From Bacteroidota bacterium (lineage in GTDB: Bacteria > Bacteroidota > Bacteroidia > Flavobacteriales_D > Sanyastnellaceae): DNA of 64,000 nucleotides. The DNA lies in the NCBI GenBank assembly GCA_002746975.1, contig NVXE01000002.1, positions 148,084 through 212,083 of the forward strand, read 5' to 3'. The notes under the pieces were generated by a model. It saw only the letters and a program-made list of their open reading frames with translations, was not told where the DNA came from and searched no databases. Positions within the stretch are counted from its first letter, which is position 1. The number at the start of each line of letters is the position of its first letter. Below, one piece after another: positions 1-7,604 of the stretch. The position numbers and the translations under genes were made by a program.

Positions 1-1
1 C

Positions 2-88
2 ATCAATTTACTATCAGACACTCCTAGAAAAACAGGTGACATTGGTTATGGTTTGACAATTTCCAAACATACTCCTATCTCTACCTAA
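2..88 (+). CDS. C-terminal end of a GTP cyclohydrolase II-like protein (RibA/RibBA), partial
   Basis: The window opens inside this reading frame. The last 28 codons end at TAA 86-88 and contain INLLSDTPRK followed by GYGL. This resembles the conserved GTP cyclohydrolase II segment 'LL(T/S)NNPRK...GYGL.I....PI', which follows the catalytic core of the riboflavin-pathway enzyme. The protein stops right after the PI motif, whereas many RibA proteins run about 25 residues further, so the tail is short. The gene converges on rpmE and shares its terminator. The assignment rests on one motif only; the upstream sequence is needed. Confidence 0.5.
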   Translation: MNLLSDTPRKTGDIGYGLTISKHTPIST

Positions 89-128
89 CCACTACTTATA
101 GAGCATCAACAATCTCATTGTCTAAGAT

Positions 129-178
129 TTTAGATATTAAAAAAGCCCACTTCATAGCGGGCTTTTTTAATATCTAAA
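129..178. terminator. Bidirectional terminator between the RibA-like gene and rpmE
   Basis: A long near-perfect palindrome: TTTAGATATT, a run of A, GCCC-GC stem, loop, GCGGGC, a run of T, then AATATCTAAA. There are U-tracts on both strands. It lies between two convergent genes and would terminate both. Confidence 0.85.
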
Positions 179-189
179 TAAAAGAGAAT

Positions 190-462
190 TTATTTCTCTT
201 CATTTTTATTCTTATCAAATTTGCCGTATTTCTGACGGAATTTATCAATTCTACCAGCAGTATCAACAAACTGAGCTTTTCCAGTATAAAAAGGATGGGA
301 CTGTGAACTAACTTCCACTTTAATAAGTGGGTATTCATTACCATCTTCCCACTTAATCGTTTCTTTAGTTTTTGTGGTTGAGCGGCTTAAGAAAGCAAAC
401 TCATTACTCATATCTTTAAAAACAACAGTGCGGTAGTCTTCTGGGTGGATTCCTTTTTTCAT
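190..462 (-). CDS. rpmE2: 50S ribosomal protein L31, type B
   Basis: A 90-residue L31 protein of the large ribosomal subunit. It begins [17 protein letters not shown] and has the conserved HPFYTG and [11 protein letters not shown] segments. It has no CXXC zinc motif, so it is the zinc-independent (type B, C-minus) form that is usual in Bacteroidota; the length fits the family. It is transcribed away from the small-RNA region, with a TATCTTTG -7 element (480-487 complement) 17 nt before the ATG. Confidence 0.95.
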   Translation of the reverse strand: MKKGIHPEDYRTVVFKDMSNEFAFLSRSTTKTKETIKWEDGNEYPLIKVEVSSQSHPFYTGKAQFVDTAGRIDKFRQKYGKFDKNKNEEK

Positions 463-479
463 CTCTCAAAATTGGACGG

Positions 480-487
480 CAAAGATA
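480..487 (-). promoter_or_regulatory. -7 element of the rpmE promoter
   Basis: Reads TATCTTTG on the minus strand, a full match to the Bacteroidota -7 consensus TAnnTTTG, 17 nt before the rpmE ATG. No clear -33 TTTG is seen. Confidence 0.6.
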
Positions 488-568
488 CACAAGATTGGAG
501 TATTTACCCTCTTAAAGATGATTGATTTTATTTAATTCTGCATATTTGATAAAAAATGTAAAAACAAC

Positions 569-585
569 ACCCCTAAATTAGGGGT
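569..585. promoter_or_regulatory. Palindrome between the rpmE and small-RNA promoters (possible operator)
   Basis: ACCCCTAAATTAGGGGT is an inverted repeat with 8-nt arms around a single central A. It ends 16 nt upstream of the TATCTTTG element at 602, which puts it over the -33 region of the candidate small RNA. A regulator-binding site is inferred; nothing identifies the regulator. Confidence 0.4.
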
Positions 586-601
586 TACGAAGCTTTTGTT
601 A

Positions 602-609
602 TATCTTTG
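602..609 (+). promoter_or_regulatory. -7 element of the candidate small RNA
   Basis: TATCTTTG, a full match to TAnnTTTG. There is no plausible start codon at the usual short distance. The first convincing downstream signal is the terminator at 671-705, which suggests a transcript of about 90 nt. Confidence 0.55.
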
Positions 610-613
610 TATA

Positions 614-705
614 GAATTTAAGTGAGTTTAGCATAATGCTAAACATCAAGTGATAATTTGGTTAAGTTGGTCCCGCATTGAAACGTCAGTGCGGGATTTT
701 CTTTT
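614..705 (+). ncRNA. Candidate small RNA, copy 1 (shares sequence and fold with 52155-52251)
   Basis: Downstream of the TATCTTTG element there are three parts. The first is a perfect hairpin GTTTAGC-ATAAT-GCTAAAC (626-644). The second is ATCA..TGATAATTTGGTTAA. The third is a terminator whose 10-bp stem TCCCGCATTG/CAGTGCGGGA closes the hexaloop AAACGT (671-696) and is followed by TTTTCTTTTT. The same order, the ATTTGGTTAA word and the identical hexaloop recur at 52155-52251. The 5' end is inferred from the -7 element. The only reading frame is five codons (MLNIK), so a leader peptide is unlikely. I cannot place it in a known RNA family by eye; Flavo-1 and 6S-Flavo are candidates to test. Confidence 0.5.
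671..705 (+). terminator. Rho-independent terminator with AAACGT loop
   Basis: Stem TCCCGCATTG / CAGTGCGGGA, loop AAACGT, then TTTTCTTTTT. It ends the candidate small RNA, and no protein gene lies upstream on this strand. Confidence 0.75.
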
Positions 706-833
706 TCCAAAATATTTTCATGGACACCCACTATGGTTTTATACAGTTTTGAGTTTATGTGTGTTGGTAACACTCTGTTCTTACCCTGAGAAGTAAAGCA
801 TAAACTCCCGAATTTAGCAGTGTTAATTATAAT
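706..833. other. Intergenic stretch before the SPOR-domain gene
   Basis: Holds a short inverted repeat GTGTT-GGT-AACAC (761-773) and no clear TAnnTTTG element in front of the ATG at 834. I see no gene. The promoter of the next gene must be here, but I cannot place it. Confidence 0.4.
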
Positions 834-2015
834 ATGCTAACAGTTAATTCTTCTATATTAATATCTATTTTGCTCGTTATTTTAAACGGGGTATTTAGCG
901 ACCCTAGCTTTATACATGATACTAATTCGGCTAGTACTACTTCCATTGGAACAGAAACCCCTTACTCTATCCGAATACAAACTGAAAACATCTCAGGACT
1001 TACTCAACTTGAATTTTACATTCCTAACAGCCTTTCTGTAAGTGTTATAGAAGATCAAAATGCCGATGTCACAACTGGGGATAATAGCATTTCATTTCTT
1101 TGGGCAGATTTGAACTCTGATGAGATTTCCATAGAACTCAGGCTTTCTCCTATGAATGGCTTTAATAGTGGTGCGATTACACCTACTATCTCTTATATGA
1201 ATAATGGTGAACGTATTAACGTTATACTTAAAAAGACCATTATTAATACTTTTCCTATTTGCGTTGACTTAGACCAAAAATCTAAAGGCATTTCATGTGT
1301 TCGAACAATTACTGCTGAAGAGGATGGTATAACTAAGGTTGACTTAACCATTAAAGGAAATAACTATGATGGGTTCATCAAGATTACGGAAAATATTCCC
1401 ACCAATTGTCTTTTTGAAATTGTAAATACAGGAGGGTCCGTAGCAGAAGAAGAAAATGGCACTCTTAAATTCGTTTGGTTCGACACAAAGTCACCATTGC
1501 CTATAACTGTTTCATATAGATTGCTTGGGTGTTCTGGTGACAACCTTAATGATTTATCAGGTGAAATTAGATATGCGTTTGGTAATCACGAATTTTATCA
1601 AGATATTGCACTTTTAACACAAAACTTCCCTGAAGATGATGTGTTGAATAATATCTCCCAAATCGCAGATGATTCTGCACCCATTTTAGTGACTCAGTTT
1701 AATAATCATAATGCTCTGACGCCCGATAACGGGGTAGCTTATCGCGTTCAATTATTAGCTGGTCATAATGATGTCAGTAGAACTTGGATTTCTAATACAT
1801 ATAACTTCTCAGGTCCTGCTGACACTGAACTTCATGAAGGCTGGATCAAATACACAACGGGTTCTTTCCCTGTTTATAAACAGGCAAGAAATGAAAGAGA
1901 GAACATTAACAAAACACATCACTTTCCTCAACCGTTCGTTACTGCATATTATTGTGGAGAACGAATTTCGGTAGAGGAAGCTTTGGTTATTTCACAACAA
2001 GACTGGATACCATAA
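834..2015 (+). CDS. Exported protein with a C-terminal SPOR-like domain
   Basis: 393 residues with an N-terminal signal peptide (ISILLVILNGVFS), so it is exported. Residues about 25-290 are beta-rich and unrecognised. Residues about 300-393 match the Bacteroidota SPOR-type module: a YRVQLLAGH strand, then GWIKYTTGSFPVYKQAR and FVTAYYCGERISVEEAL. SPOR domains bind denuded peptidoglycan glycan strands at division sites. The stop codon overlaps the xerD start (TAATG), so the two are translationally coupled, which hints at a shared link to division and chromosome segregation. The SPOR call is by motif pattern; the N-terminal half may be a receptor or scaffold. Confidence 0.65.
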   Translation: MLTVNSSILISILLVILNGVFSDPSFIHDTNSASTTSIGTETPYSIRIQTENISGLTQLEFYIPNSLSVSVIEDQNADVTTGDNSISFLWADLNSDEISIELRLSPMNGFNSGAITPTISYMNNGERINVILKKTIINTFPICVDLDQKSKGISCVRTITAEEDGITKVDLTIKGNNYDGFIKITENIPTNCLFEIVNTGGSVAEEENGTLKFVWFDTKSPLPITVSYRLLGCSGDNLNDLSGEIRYAFGNHEFYQDIALLTQNFPEDDVLNNISQIADDSAPILVTQFNNHNALTPDNGVAYRVQLLAGHNDVSRTWISNTYNFSGPADTELHEGWIKYTTGSFPVYKQARNERENINKTHHFPQPFVTAYYCGERISVEEALVISQQDWIP

Positions 2016-2953
2016 TGGCAACAATACACACAGACTGGAAGTCAGCTTTAAAAGGATATGAAGATTATTTAGCTTTGGAAAGAGGGCTCAGTGAGAATTC
2101 TATCCTTGCTTACATGAGGGATATTAAACAATTTGCAAACCAAATAGAAAAGCAGGATGGTGTTACAAATCCATCAACAATTAACATTACTCACGTAGAG
2201 CATTTTCTTGCGTTTTTATATGATAAAGGACTTGCAAGAAACAGTCAAGCTCGTATGCTAAGCGGTGTTAGAAGTTTTTGTAAGTTTCTGAGAATTGAGG
2301 GTATTATGGATACTGACCCAATAGAATTAATTGAAGGACCTAGGCCTGAGAGAAAACTGCCGGACGTTCTTACTGTTTCTGAAGTAGAGAGCATTATATC
2401 ATCTGTAGATATGAGCCGTCGTGAAGGTGTACGTAATAAAGCGATGCTCGAAGTTCTTTACAGTTGTGGGCTTCGTGTTAGTGAACTTACAGACCTAAGA
2501 ATGTCACGTGTCGATTTGATAGATGGTGTGGTTAGAGTCGTCGGAAAAGGAAACAAGGAAAGAATTATTCCCATTGGCAGACAAGCTTGTGACTCAATTG
2601 ATGACTACTTATCACATTATAGGGCAGAAATTATTCCTTTACCAGGTCACGAAGATATTTTATTTATAGGGCGTCAAGGTCGTAAAATGACTCGCCAAAT
2701 GGCTTTCACCATGCTCAAGAGAAGTGTAATCTCTGCTGGAATAAGGAAGAATGTAAGCCCTCACACTTTCAGACACAGCTTCGCTACACATTTAATTGAG
2801 GCGGGTGCTGATTTAAGAGCTGTGCAAGAAATGCTCGGTCATGCTCAAATTACAACGACTGAGATATATACCCATCTTGACAAAAGGTACCTTGAGGACC
2901 AGGTTTCAAAATACCATCCTCATTCTCCAGAGGCAGCAACTAAAAAGGACTAA
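2015..2953 (+). CDS. xerD: Site-specific tyrosine recombinase XerD
   Basis: 312 residues. The N-terminal SAM-like DNA-binding domain (about 10-100) is followed by the catalytic domain with the full tyrosine-recombinase set: R154 (CGLRVSEL), K178 (GKGNKER), H250-x-x-R253 (HTFRHSFATHL), H276 (LGHAQ) and nucleophile Y285 (TEIYTHL). XerD resolves chromosome dimers at dif with XerC and FtsK. An upstream in-frame ATG at 1952 lies inside the preceding gene and is rejected; ATG 2015 overlaps that gene's stop (TAATG). Bacteroidota often carry a single main Xer protein, so the C/D distinction is by overall resemblance. Confidence 0.92.
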   Translation: MATIHTDWKSALKGYEDYLALERGLSENSILAYMRDIKQFANQIEKQDGVTNPSTINITHVEHFLAFLYDKGLARNSQARMLSGVRSFCKFLRIEGIMDTDPIELIEGPRPERKLPDVLTVSEVESIISSVDMSRREGVRNKAMLEVLYSCGLRVSELTDLRMSRVDLIDGVVRVVGKGNKERIIPIGRQACDSIDDYLSHYRAEIIPLPGHEDILFIGRQGRKMTRQMAFTMLKRSVISAGIRKNVSPHTFRHSFATHLIEAGADLRAVQEMLGHAQITTTEIYTHLDKRYLEDQVSKYHPHSPEAATKKD

Positions 2954-2971
2954 AAATACTTAAAAGTATTT
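2954..2971. terminator. AT-rich hairpin between xerD and ettA
   Basis: AAATAC-TTAAAA-GTATTT between the two convergent genes, touching the ettA stop codon. The stem is all A/T apart from one G-C pair, so it is at best a weak terminator. Confidence 0.3.
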
Positions 2972-4659
2972 CAGCCTTTTACTAGTTTTCTATATTTAAT
3001 CCTCTTAGGACCATTATTGCCAAGTCGTTTTTTACGATTCTCTTCGTAATCAGAGTATGCACCCTCAAACCAATATACGTTTGAGTCTCCTTCAAAAGCT
3101 AGGATATGAGTGCATATACGGTCGAGGAAGTAACGGTCGTGAGAAATTACAACAGCGCAACCAGCAAAAGACAGAATTCCTTCCTCTAATGCTCGAAGAG
3201 TATTTACATCAATATCATTTGTAGGCTCATCTAGCAATAGAACATTCGCTTCAGTTTTGAGAGTCATTGCTAAATGCAAACGATTTCTCTCTCCACCTGA
3301 AAGCACCTTACATTTCTTTTGTTGATCTGGACCGTTAAAGTTGAATCTACTTACATAAGCTCTGCTATTTACTAGCTGCCCCCCTATTTCAATATGTTCA
3401 TTCTTACCAGACACTACTTCCCAAACTGTTAGTTCGGGGTCTATTGATGTATGAGTTTGGTCTACATACCCGATTTCAACTGTGTCACCTAACGAAAGAC
3501 TTCCAGCATCAGGCTCTTCCAGCCCCATTATCATCTTAAATAAGGTGGTTTTACCTGCTCCGTTAGGCCCTACGATACCTACAATACCCGCTGGTGGCAG
3601 ACTGAATGTAAGACCATCAATGAGGAGTTTATCCCCATATGATTTCTGGAGGCCTTCAACTTCTAATACTTTACTTCCTAGACGAGGTCCATTAGGAATA
3701 GGTATCTGAAGACGCGTGCTCTTCTCTTTAGAACCGTCAGAAAGCATGATTTCGTAGTTGGAAATACGAGCTTTATTTTTTGCACGACGACCTTTAGGGC
3801 TCGTTCGAATCCAGTCTAATTCTTTTTCAAGTTCTTTTTTGCGCTTACTTTCATGCTTTTCTTCAAGTGCAAGGCGTTTAGTCTTTTGTTCTAACCAACT
3901 TTGGTAATTACCCTCATAAGGAATACCCTCCCCTCTATCTAACTCAAGAATCCATCCAGCGACATTGTCAAGGAAATATCTATCGTGAGTTACACAAAGA
4001 ACTGTACCGGCATACTGCTCTAAATGTTGCTCGAGCCAATCTATAGATTCAGCGTCTAAGTGGTTAGTAGGCTCATCAAGAAGCAGTACGTCAGGTTGTT
4101 TAAGCAGAAGGCGACAAAGTGCAACACGTCTGCGTTCACCCCCACTTAACTCAGAAATAAGCTGATCATCAGGAGGGCAACGAAGAGCGTCCATGGCTAT
4201 ACTCAACTTAGTATCTAGTTCCCAAGCGTCTAATGCGTCTATTCTATCTTGGACTACTGCTTGACGATTAATTAACGAGTCCATTTTCTCAGGAGAATTT
4301 AAAATCTCCTCATCCATGAATTTTGCATTTATTGCTTCGAATTCAGCAAGAGTATCAATTATTTCTTGAGTTCCTTCCTCAACAATTTGGCGAACAGTCT
4401 TTGATTCATCTAAGTCGGGCTCTTGAGGTAAATAACCTACCGTATAACCGGGAGCCCAAACTATATCACCTCTAAATGACTCGTCTAGGCCTGCAATCAA
4501 CTTCATTACTGTTGATTTTCCCGACCCGTTTACTCCGATAATCCCAATCTTAGCTCCGTAGTAGAATGAAAGGTAAACGTCTTTTAAAATATGCTTTCCG
4601 GTAGGTGTTTCTTTGTTCACCTTTACCATCGAGAATATTACTTTTTTATCGTCAGCCAT
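2971..4659 (-). CDS. ettA: Energy-dependent translational throttle protein EttA (ABC-F)
   Basis: 562 residues, the standard EttA length. Two ABC domains: Walker A GVNGSGKS (42-49) and GPNGAGKT, signatures LSGGERRR and LSGGERNR, Walker B LLLDEPTNHLD and LLLDEPTNDID. The lysine/arginine-rich linker (KRKKELEKELDWIR, then PKGRRAKNKAR) between them is the P-site tRNA interaction motif typical of EttA. It has no membrane segment. The protein binds the ribosomal E site and gates the first elongation steps according to ATP/ADP level. TACCTTTG (4685-4692 complement) lies 25 nt upstream of the ATG. It converges with xerD. Confidence 0.93.
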   Translation of the reverse strand: MADDKKVIFSMVKVNKETPTGKHILKDVYLSFYYGAKIGIIGVNGSGKSTVMKLIAGLDESFRGDIVWAPGYTVGYLPQEPDLDESKTVRQIVEEGTQEIIDTLAEFEAINAKFMDEEILNSPEKMDSLINRQAVVQDRIDALDAWELDTKLSIAMDALRCPPDDQLISELSGGERRRVALCRLLLKQPDVLLLDEPTNHLDAESIDWLEQHLEQYAGTVLCVTHDRYFLDNVAGWILELDRGEGIPYEGNYQSWLEQKTKRLALEEKHESKRKKELEKELDWIRTSPKGRRAKNKARISNYEIMLSDGSKEKSTRLQIPIPNGPRLGSKVLEVEGLQKSYGDKLLIDGLTFSLPPAGIVGIVGPNGAGKTTLFKMIMGLEEPDAGSLSLGDTVEIGYVDQTHTSIDPELTVWEVVSGKNEHIEIGGQLVNSRAYVSRFNFNGPDQQKKCKVLSGGERNRLHLAMTLKTEANVLLLDEPTNDIDVNTLRALEEGILSFAGCAVVISHDRYFLDRICTHILAFEGDSNVYWFEGAYSDYEENRKKRLGNNGPKRIKYRKLVKG

Positions 4660-4684
4660 CTTATTTTATTTCCTAATTATTTCA

Positions 4685-4692
4685 CAAAGGTA
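4685..4692 (-). promoter_or_regulatory. -7 element of the ettA promoter
   Basis: TACCTTTG on the minus strand, 25 nt before the ettA start; full consensus match. It separates ettA from the upstream ABC importer operon. Confidence 0.55.
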
Positions 4693-4710
4693 CTCCACAT
4701 TTATCGGCGA

Positions 4711-5439
4711 TTACCCCAATTTTTCTTCCCAATGCACAACTAATTCAGATTCTGTTTTTCCTGCTGATGTTAATGTTTTCAGCCCAAAATCCCCTACCTC
4801 GTAAACTCCTATTGGATTTAATTCAGCAAGAGCGTGAAGATCATGCGTAGCAATGATTACAGATTTATTTTGAGAGAACTCTTTAAGCATCGATATTAAT
4901 TGCTTTCGAGCGGGGATATCTAGGAATGCGGTAGGTTCATCGAGGAACATCCACGAAGCTCCTTGAGTTTCGGCTCTGGCGAACATCACTCTTGAAGCCT
5001 GACCGTCACTTAAGGTGTCGAGTCGTCTCGATAATAGATTCTGTAACGACCATGATTTGATAATTGACATAAAAACATCAGGTGCGATGTTGCTACGAGA
5101 CATTTCCACAGCGAGGTTGAGAACTTCCTTTACTTTGAGACCACTTGATTTAGGTGGCGTCGAACCAACGAACGAAAATATACTAGCTTTTTCTGAATAA
5201 TTTAAAGTTCGAACTTTATCTCCACCGTACAACACCTCCCCTTCTACACCATCTTGTAAACCCAGAATTGTCCTTATTAAGGTACTCTTACCAGCTCCAT
5301 TACCTCCGACTAGGGCATGAATTCCCGGCCCCTTAAACTCGGTTGATATTGGTAGAGTTAGGTTTGGCATTCCTTTATAGCCTAAGACCAAACCACTTAA
5401 CTCTATTGATTTAACCTCTAGTTCAACTTGTACCATCAT
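4711..5439 (-). CDS. ABC importer ATP-binding protein (FecE/BtuD family)
   Basis: 242 residues, one cytoplasmic ABC domain. Walker A GGNGAGKST (about 43-51), signature LSDGQASR, Walker B WMFLDEPTAFLD, and the switch histidine in IATHDLHAL. The signature has LSDGQ instead of LSGGQ. It is the third gene of a binding protein-permease-ATPase operon; its start overlaps the permease stop (ATGA). It powers uptake of a metal chelate or corrinoid across the inner membrane. The substrate cannot be read from the sequence. Confidence 0.85.
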   Translation of the reverse strand: MMVQVELEVKSIELSGLVLGYKGMPNLTLPISTEFKGPGIHALVGGNGAGKSTLIRTILGLQDGVEGEVLYGGDKVRTLNYSEKASIFSFVGSTPPKSSGLKVKEVLNLAVEMSRSNIAPDVFMSIIKSWSLQNLLSRRLDTLSDGQASRVMFARAETQGASWMFLDEPTAFLDIPARKQLISMLKEFSQNKSVIIATHDLHALAELNPIGVYEVGDFGLKTLTSAGKTESELVVHWEEKLG

Positions 5440-6410
5440 AGCTCATGAGTTCTTTTCCATATAACAGCAATTACAACAGGAGCTCCAAATAATGCGAGGA
5501 TAGCGTTTAAAGGTAATCCTGAAGAATCGCTCCAAGGAGACCTTACTAACAAGTCAGCCAAAAGAGCAATTAAGGCACCCGTAATTACAACTAAAGGAAG
5601 AATATTATTATGGCTTCTCTCGGAAGTAATCATCTTAACTACATGAGGTGTCGCAAGACCCAAAAAAGCAATAGGACCACAAACCGAGGTTATAGATCCC
5701 GCTACGATTCCGACTATAACTATAATTTCCATTCTAAACTTTTTTGATGGGGTTCCCATAGTAATAGCAGTATTTTCTCCCAAAGTCCAAGCATCCAGCC
5801 ATTTACTTCTTACCATCCCCCAAATCATTGCGATAATTGCAAGAAATGGTAAAATTAGTGCGATTTTCAAAGTCGAGTTACCAAACGAACCCATTCCCCA
5901 AAAAACGAAAGCTTGAAGTTCTTCGGCTCTAGCTTCAGCTTGTAGTACGGTCACTATAGCACCTACTGTATAACCAACCATTAAACCGAAAACGAGTAAG
6001 GTTACAGGTGAGGTAAATCTTTTAGAGGCAGAAAAAATCAAAATTAAAACTCCTAAACTTCCAATAGCAGCAGCTGGCATAACCCCGAAGGATGCAACTC
6101 CTAGCAAAGTAACTATAGCTACTCCAAGTGAACCTCCTGAGGTTATTCCTAGAACAGAAGGGCCTGCTAGTGAATTTCGAAACCAAGTCTGCATAAACTG
6201 ACCCGTAAGAGCTAGTCCCGCACCCGCACCGAGAGCCGTAAGCACTCTTGGAAGTCTTACTTCCCAAAAAATTACTTCTCGAACTTCATCTGGAACTTTA
6301 GATAAATCTACTGGTCCCCAAATGAGGTGTATGACAGATATCAAGATTGTAAAAAGCGTCAATACAACTGTCGTAAATATTGTGCTTCGGACATTCATTC
6401 GGGTAGCCAT
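5436..6410 (-). CDS. FecCD/BtuC-family ABC importer permease
   Basis: 324 residues with about nine or ten hydrophobic helices. It has the family's conserved segments: RLPRVLTALGAGAGLALTG near residue 55, GPSVLGITSGGSLG, and a late GPIAFLGLATPHVVKMI close to the coupling-helix region that contacts the ATPase. It overlaps the upstream binding-protein gene by 16 nt and the downstream ATPase by 4 nt. These permeases carry siderophores, haem or vitamin B12. Confidence 0.88.
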   Translation of the reverse strand: MATRMNVRSTIFTTVVLTLFTILISVIHLIWGPVDLSKVPDEVREVIFWEVRLPRVLTALGAGAGLALTGQFMQTWFRNSLAGPSVLGITSGGSLGVAIVTLLGVASFGVMPAAAIGSLGVLILIFSASKRFTSPVTLLVFGLMVGYTVGAIVTVLQAEARAEELQAFVFWGMGSFGNSTLKIALILPFLAIIAMIWGMVRSKWLDAWTLGENTAITMGTPSKKFRMEIIVIVGIVAGSITSVCGPIAFLGLATPHVVKMITSERSHNNILPLVVITGALIALLADLLVRSPWSDSSGLPLNAILALFGAPVVIAVIWKRTHEL

Positions 6411-7558
6411 TTAAATGTCTTTTCTTCGTGAGTTTTTGGGCCTAGAAATAAAGTGTCTCCAGCAAGGTCAGGTCTAATCAATGATATTAAGTCCGCCAAT
6501 ACTACTTCTGGCTGAACTATCATAGACCCAAAGTAATCTGTCGTGGCAGTATTGCAATAGAAAACCTTTCCCGATTTTGGTATTAAATAAGAGTGACGAG
6601 GGTCCTCCATCACAAGCTTAGATTTACTATATCCCTCTGGGGCGTACACAACCATTCCCCAAATATCCGCATCGGATGCAGCAGATATTACGCTCTCAAG
6701 CTCCATAGAAATATTCTCTCGCCCACCGTTAAAAAGATATTTACCTCCTGCATCTTCTATAAACCTTGCAACTAGACTACCTCCACCTGGAGCATTCCAC
6801 TTCCCCTCTTTTACACTTCCTGTGAAGACAATAGGCACGTTCGAATTATTCCTATGTACCTCTTTACGCAGCCTATTATACTTCTCTGCAATTTCTTTAA
6901 AGGCCAAATCACTTTTCTCCTCCTCTCCTACTAACCAACCTATTACCCGCATCCACTCAGCTCTACCTAAAGGAGATGGCTCGAGGTATTCAGTAATAGG
7001 AATAACGGGTATTCCAAAGACTTCACCATCTCCATTTAATGGATCTCCAAAGGGATATATAAGTAAGGCTGAAGGTTTAGATAAAACGCACATTTCCCTA
7101 TTAATTTCAGGATTACCACCAAGATCCAATGCTGTGCCATTCTTGATTTTTTCTAAGGCACTTTCACTTTGTAGATAGGATATAAATGCACCTCCAGCCC
7201 AATGTTCTAACCCTACACTTTTTTCGATTAAAGCAACATGAGTAGTGCTTAATGTTGCAAGGCGCTCCCCTTTACACAACACAATAAAATCAAATTTAGT
7301 CAGCATTTCTTCAGGCAATAAACTTAAGTCTGAAGAGTCCCGAACTACTCTGGATAAAACCTCATTAGATTCTGGATTTAAACATTCTAACCAGCTAACA
7401 TTATTAAGTTTTACCCACCTAAAACCTTCGGCATATTCGGCCTTAATAATATGATGTTCATCTACTTGAAGATCCGAGTACTCACAGCCACTGAGGAAAC
7501 ACGTTGAAATAACGATTAGTATGGGGAGAAATATCTTAAAATTCATCGTTAAGGACAT
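6395..7558 (-). CDS. Periplasmic substrate-binding lipoprotein (FecB/BtuF-like)
   Basis: A class III binding protein of about 387 residues. The hydrophobic leader ends in a lipobox (FLSGC), so it is lipid-anchored. STTHVALIEKSVGLEHWAGG is the typical first-lobe motif, and IEDAGGKYLF plus SMELESVISAASDADIW lie in the second lobe. An in-frame ATG far upstream (7783) lies inside the divergent carboxylase gene and is rejected. ATG 7558 is chosen because a TACCTTTG element ends exactly 4 nt before it; ATG 7546 is the alternative. It is first gene of the importer operon. The ligand (iron-siderophore, haem or cobalamin) is unknown. Confidence 0.8.
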   Translation of the reverse strand: MSLTMNFKIFLPILIVISTCFLSGCEYSDLQVDEHHIIKAEYAEGFRWVKLNNVSWLECLNPESNEVLSRVVRDSSDLSLLPEEMLTKFDFIVLCKGERLATLSTTHVALIEKSVGLEHWAGGAFISYLQSESALEKIKNGTALDLGGNPEINREMCVLSKPSALLIYPFGDPLNGDGEVFGIPVIPITEYLEPSPLGRAEWMRVIGWLVGEEEKSDLAFKEIAEKYNRLRKEVHRNNSNVPIVFTGSVKEGKWNAPGGGSLVARFIEDAGGKYLFNGGRENISMELESVISAASDADIWGMVVYAPEGYSKSKLVMEDPRHSYLIPKSGKVFYCNTATTDYFGSMIVQPEVVLADLISLIRPDLAGDTLFLGPKTHEEKTFKWLPE

Positions 7559-7562
7559 GCCC

Positions 7563-7600
7563 CAAAGGTAGGTCTGACCGCACATCATTTCGTACCTTCG
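7563..7600. promoter_or_regulatory. Divergent leaderless promoters for the ABC importer and the acyl-CoA carboxylase
   Basis: Minus strand: TACCTTTG (7563-7570 complement) ends 4 nt before ATG 7558. Plus strand: TACCTTCG (7593-7600) ends 4 nt before ATG 7605. Both would start transcription at or next to the start codon. Confidence 0.65.
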
Positions 7601-7604
7601 TGCC

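Noticed and set aside
636..653. Five-codon reading frame MLNIK in the candidate small RNA, as a leader peptide
   Set aside because: Too short, lies inside a hairpin, and copy 2 has no equivalent.
1952..2014. Longer XerD start at 1952
   Set aside because: It lies within the SPOR-domain gene; the TAATG junction and the normal XerD N-terminus favour 2015.
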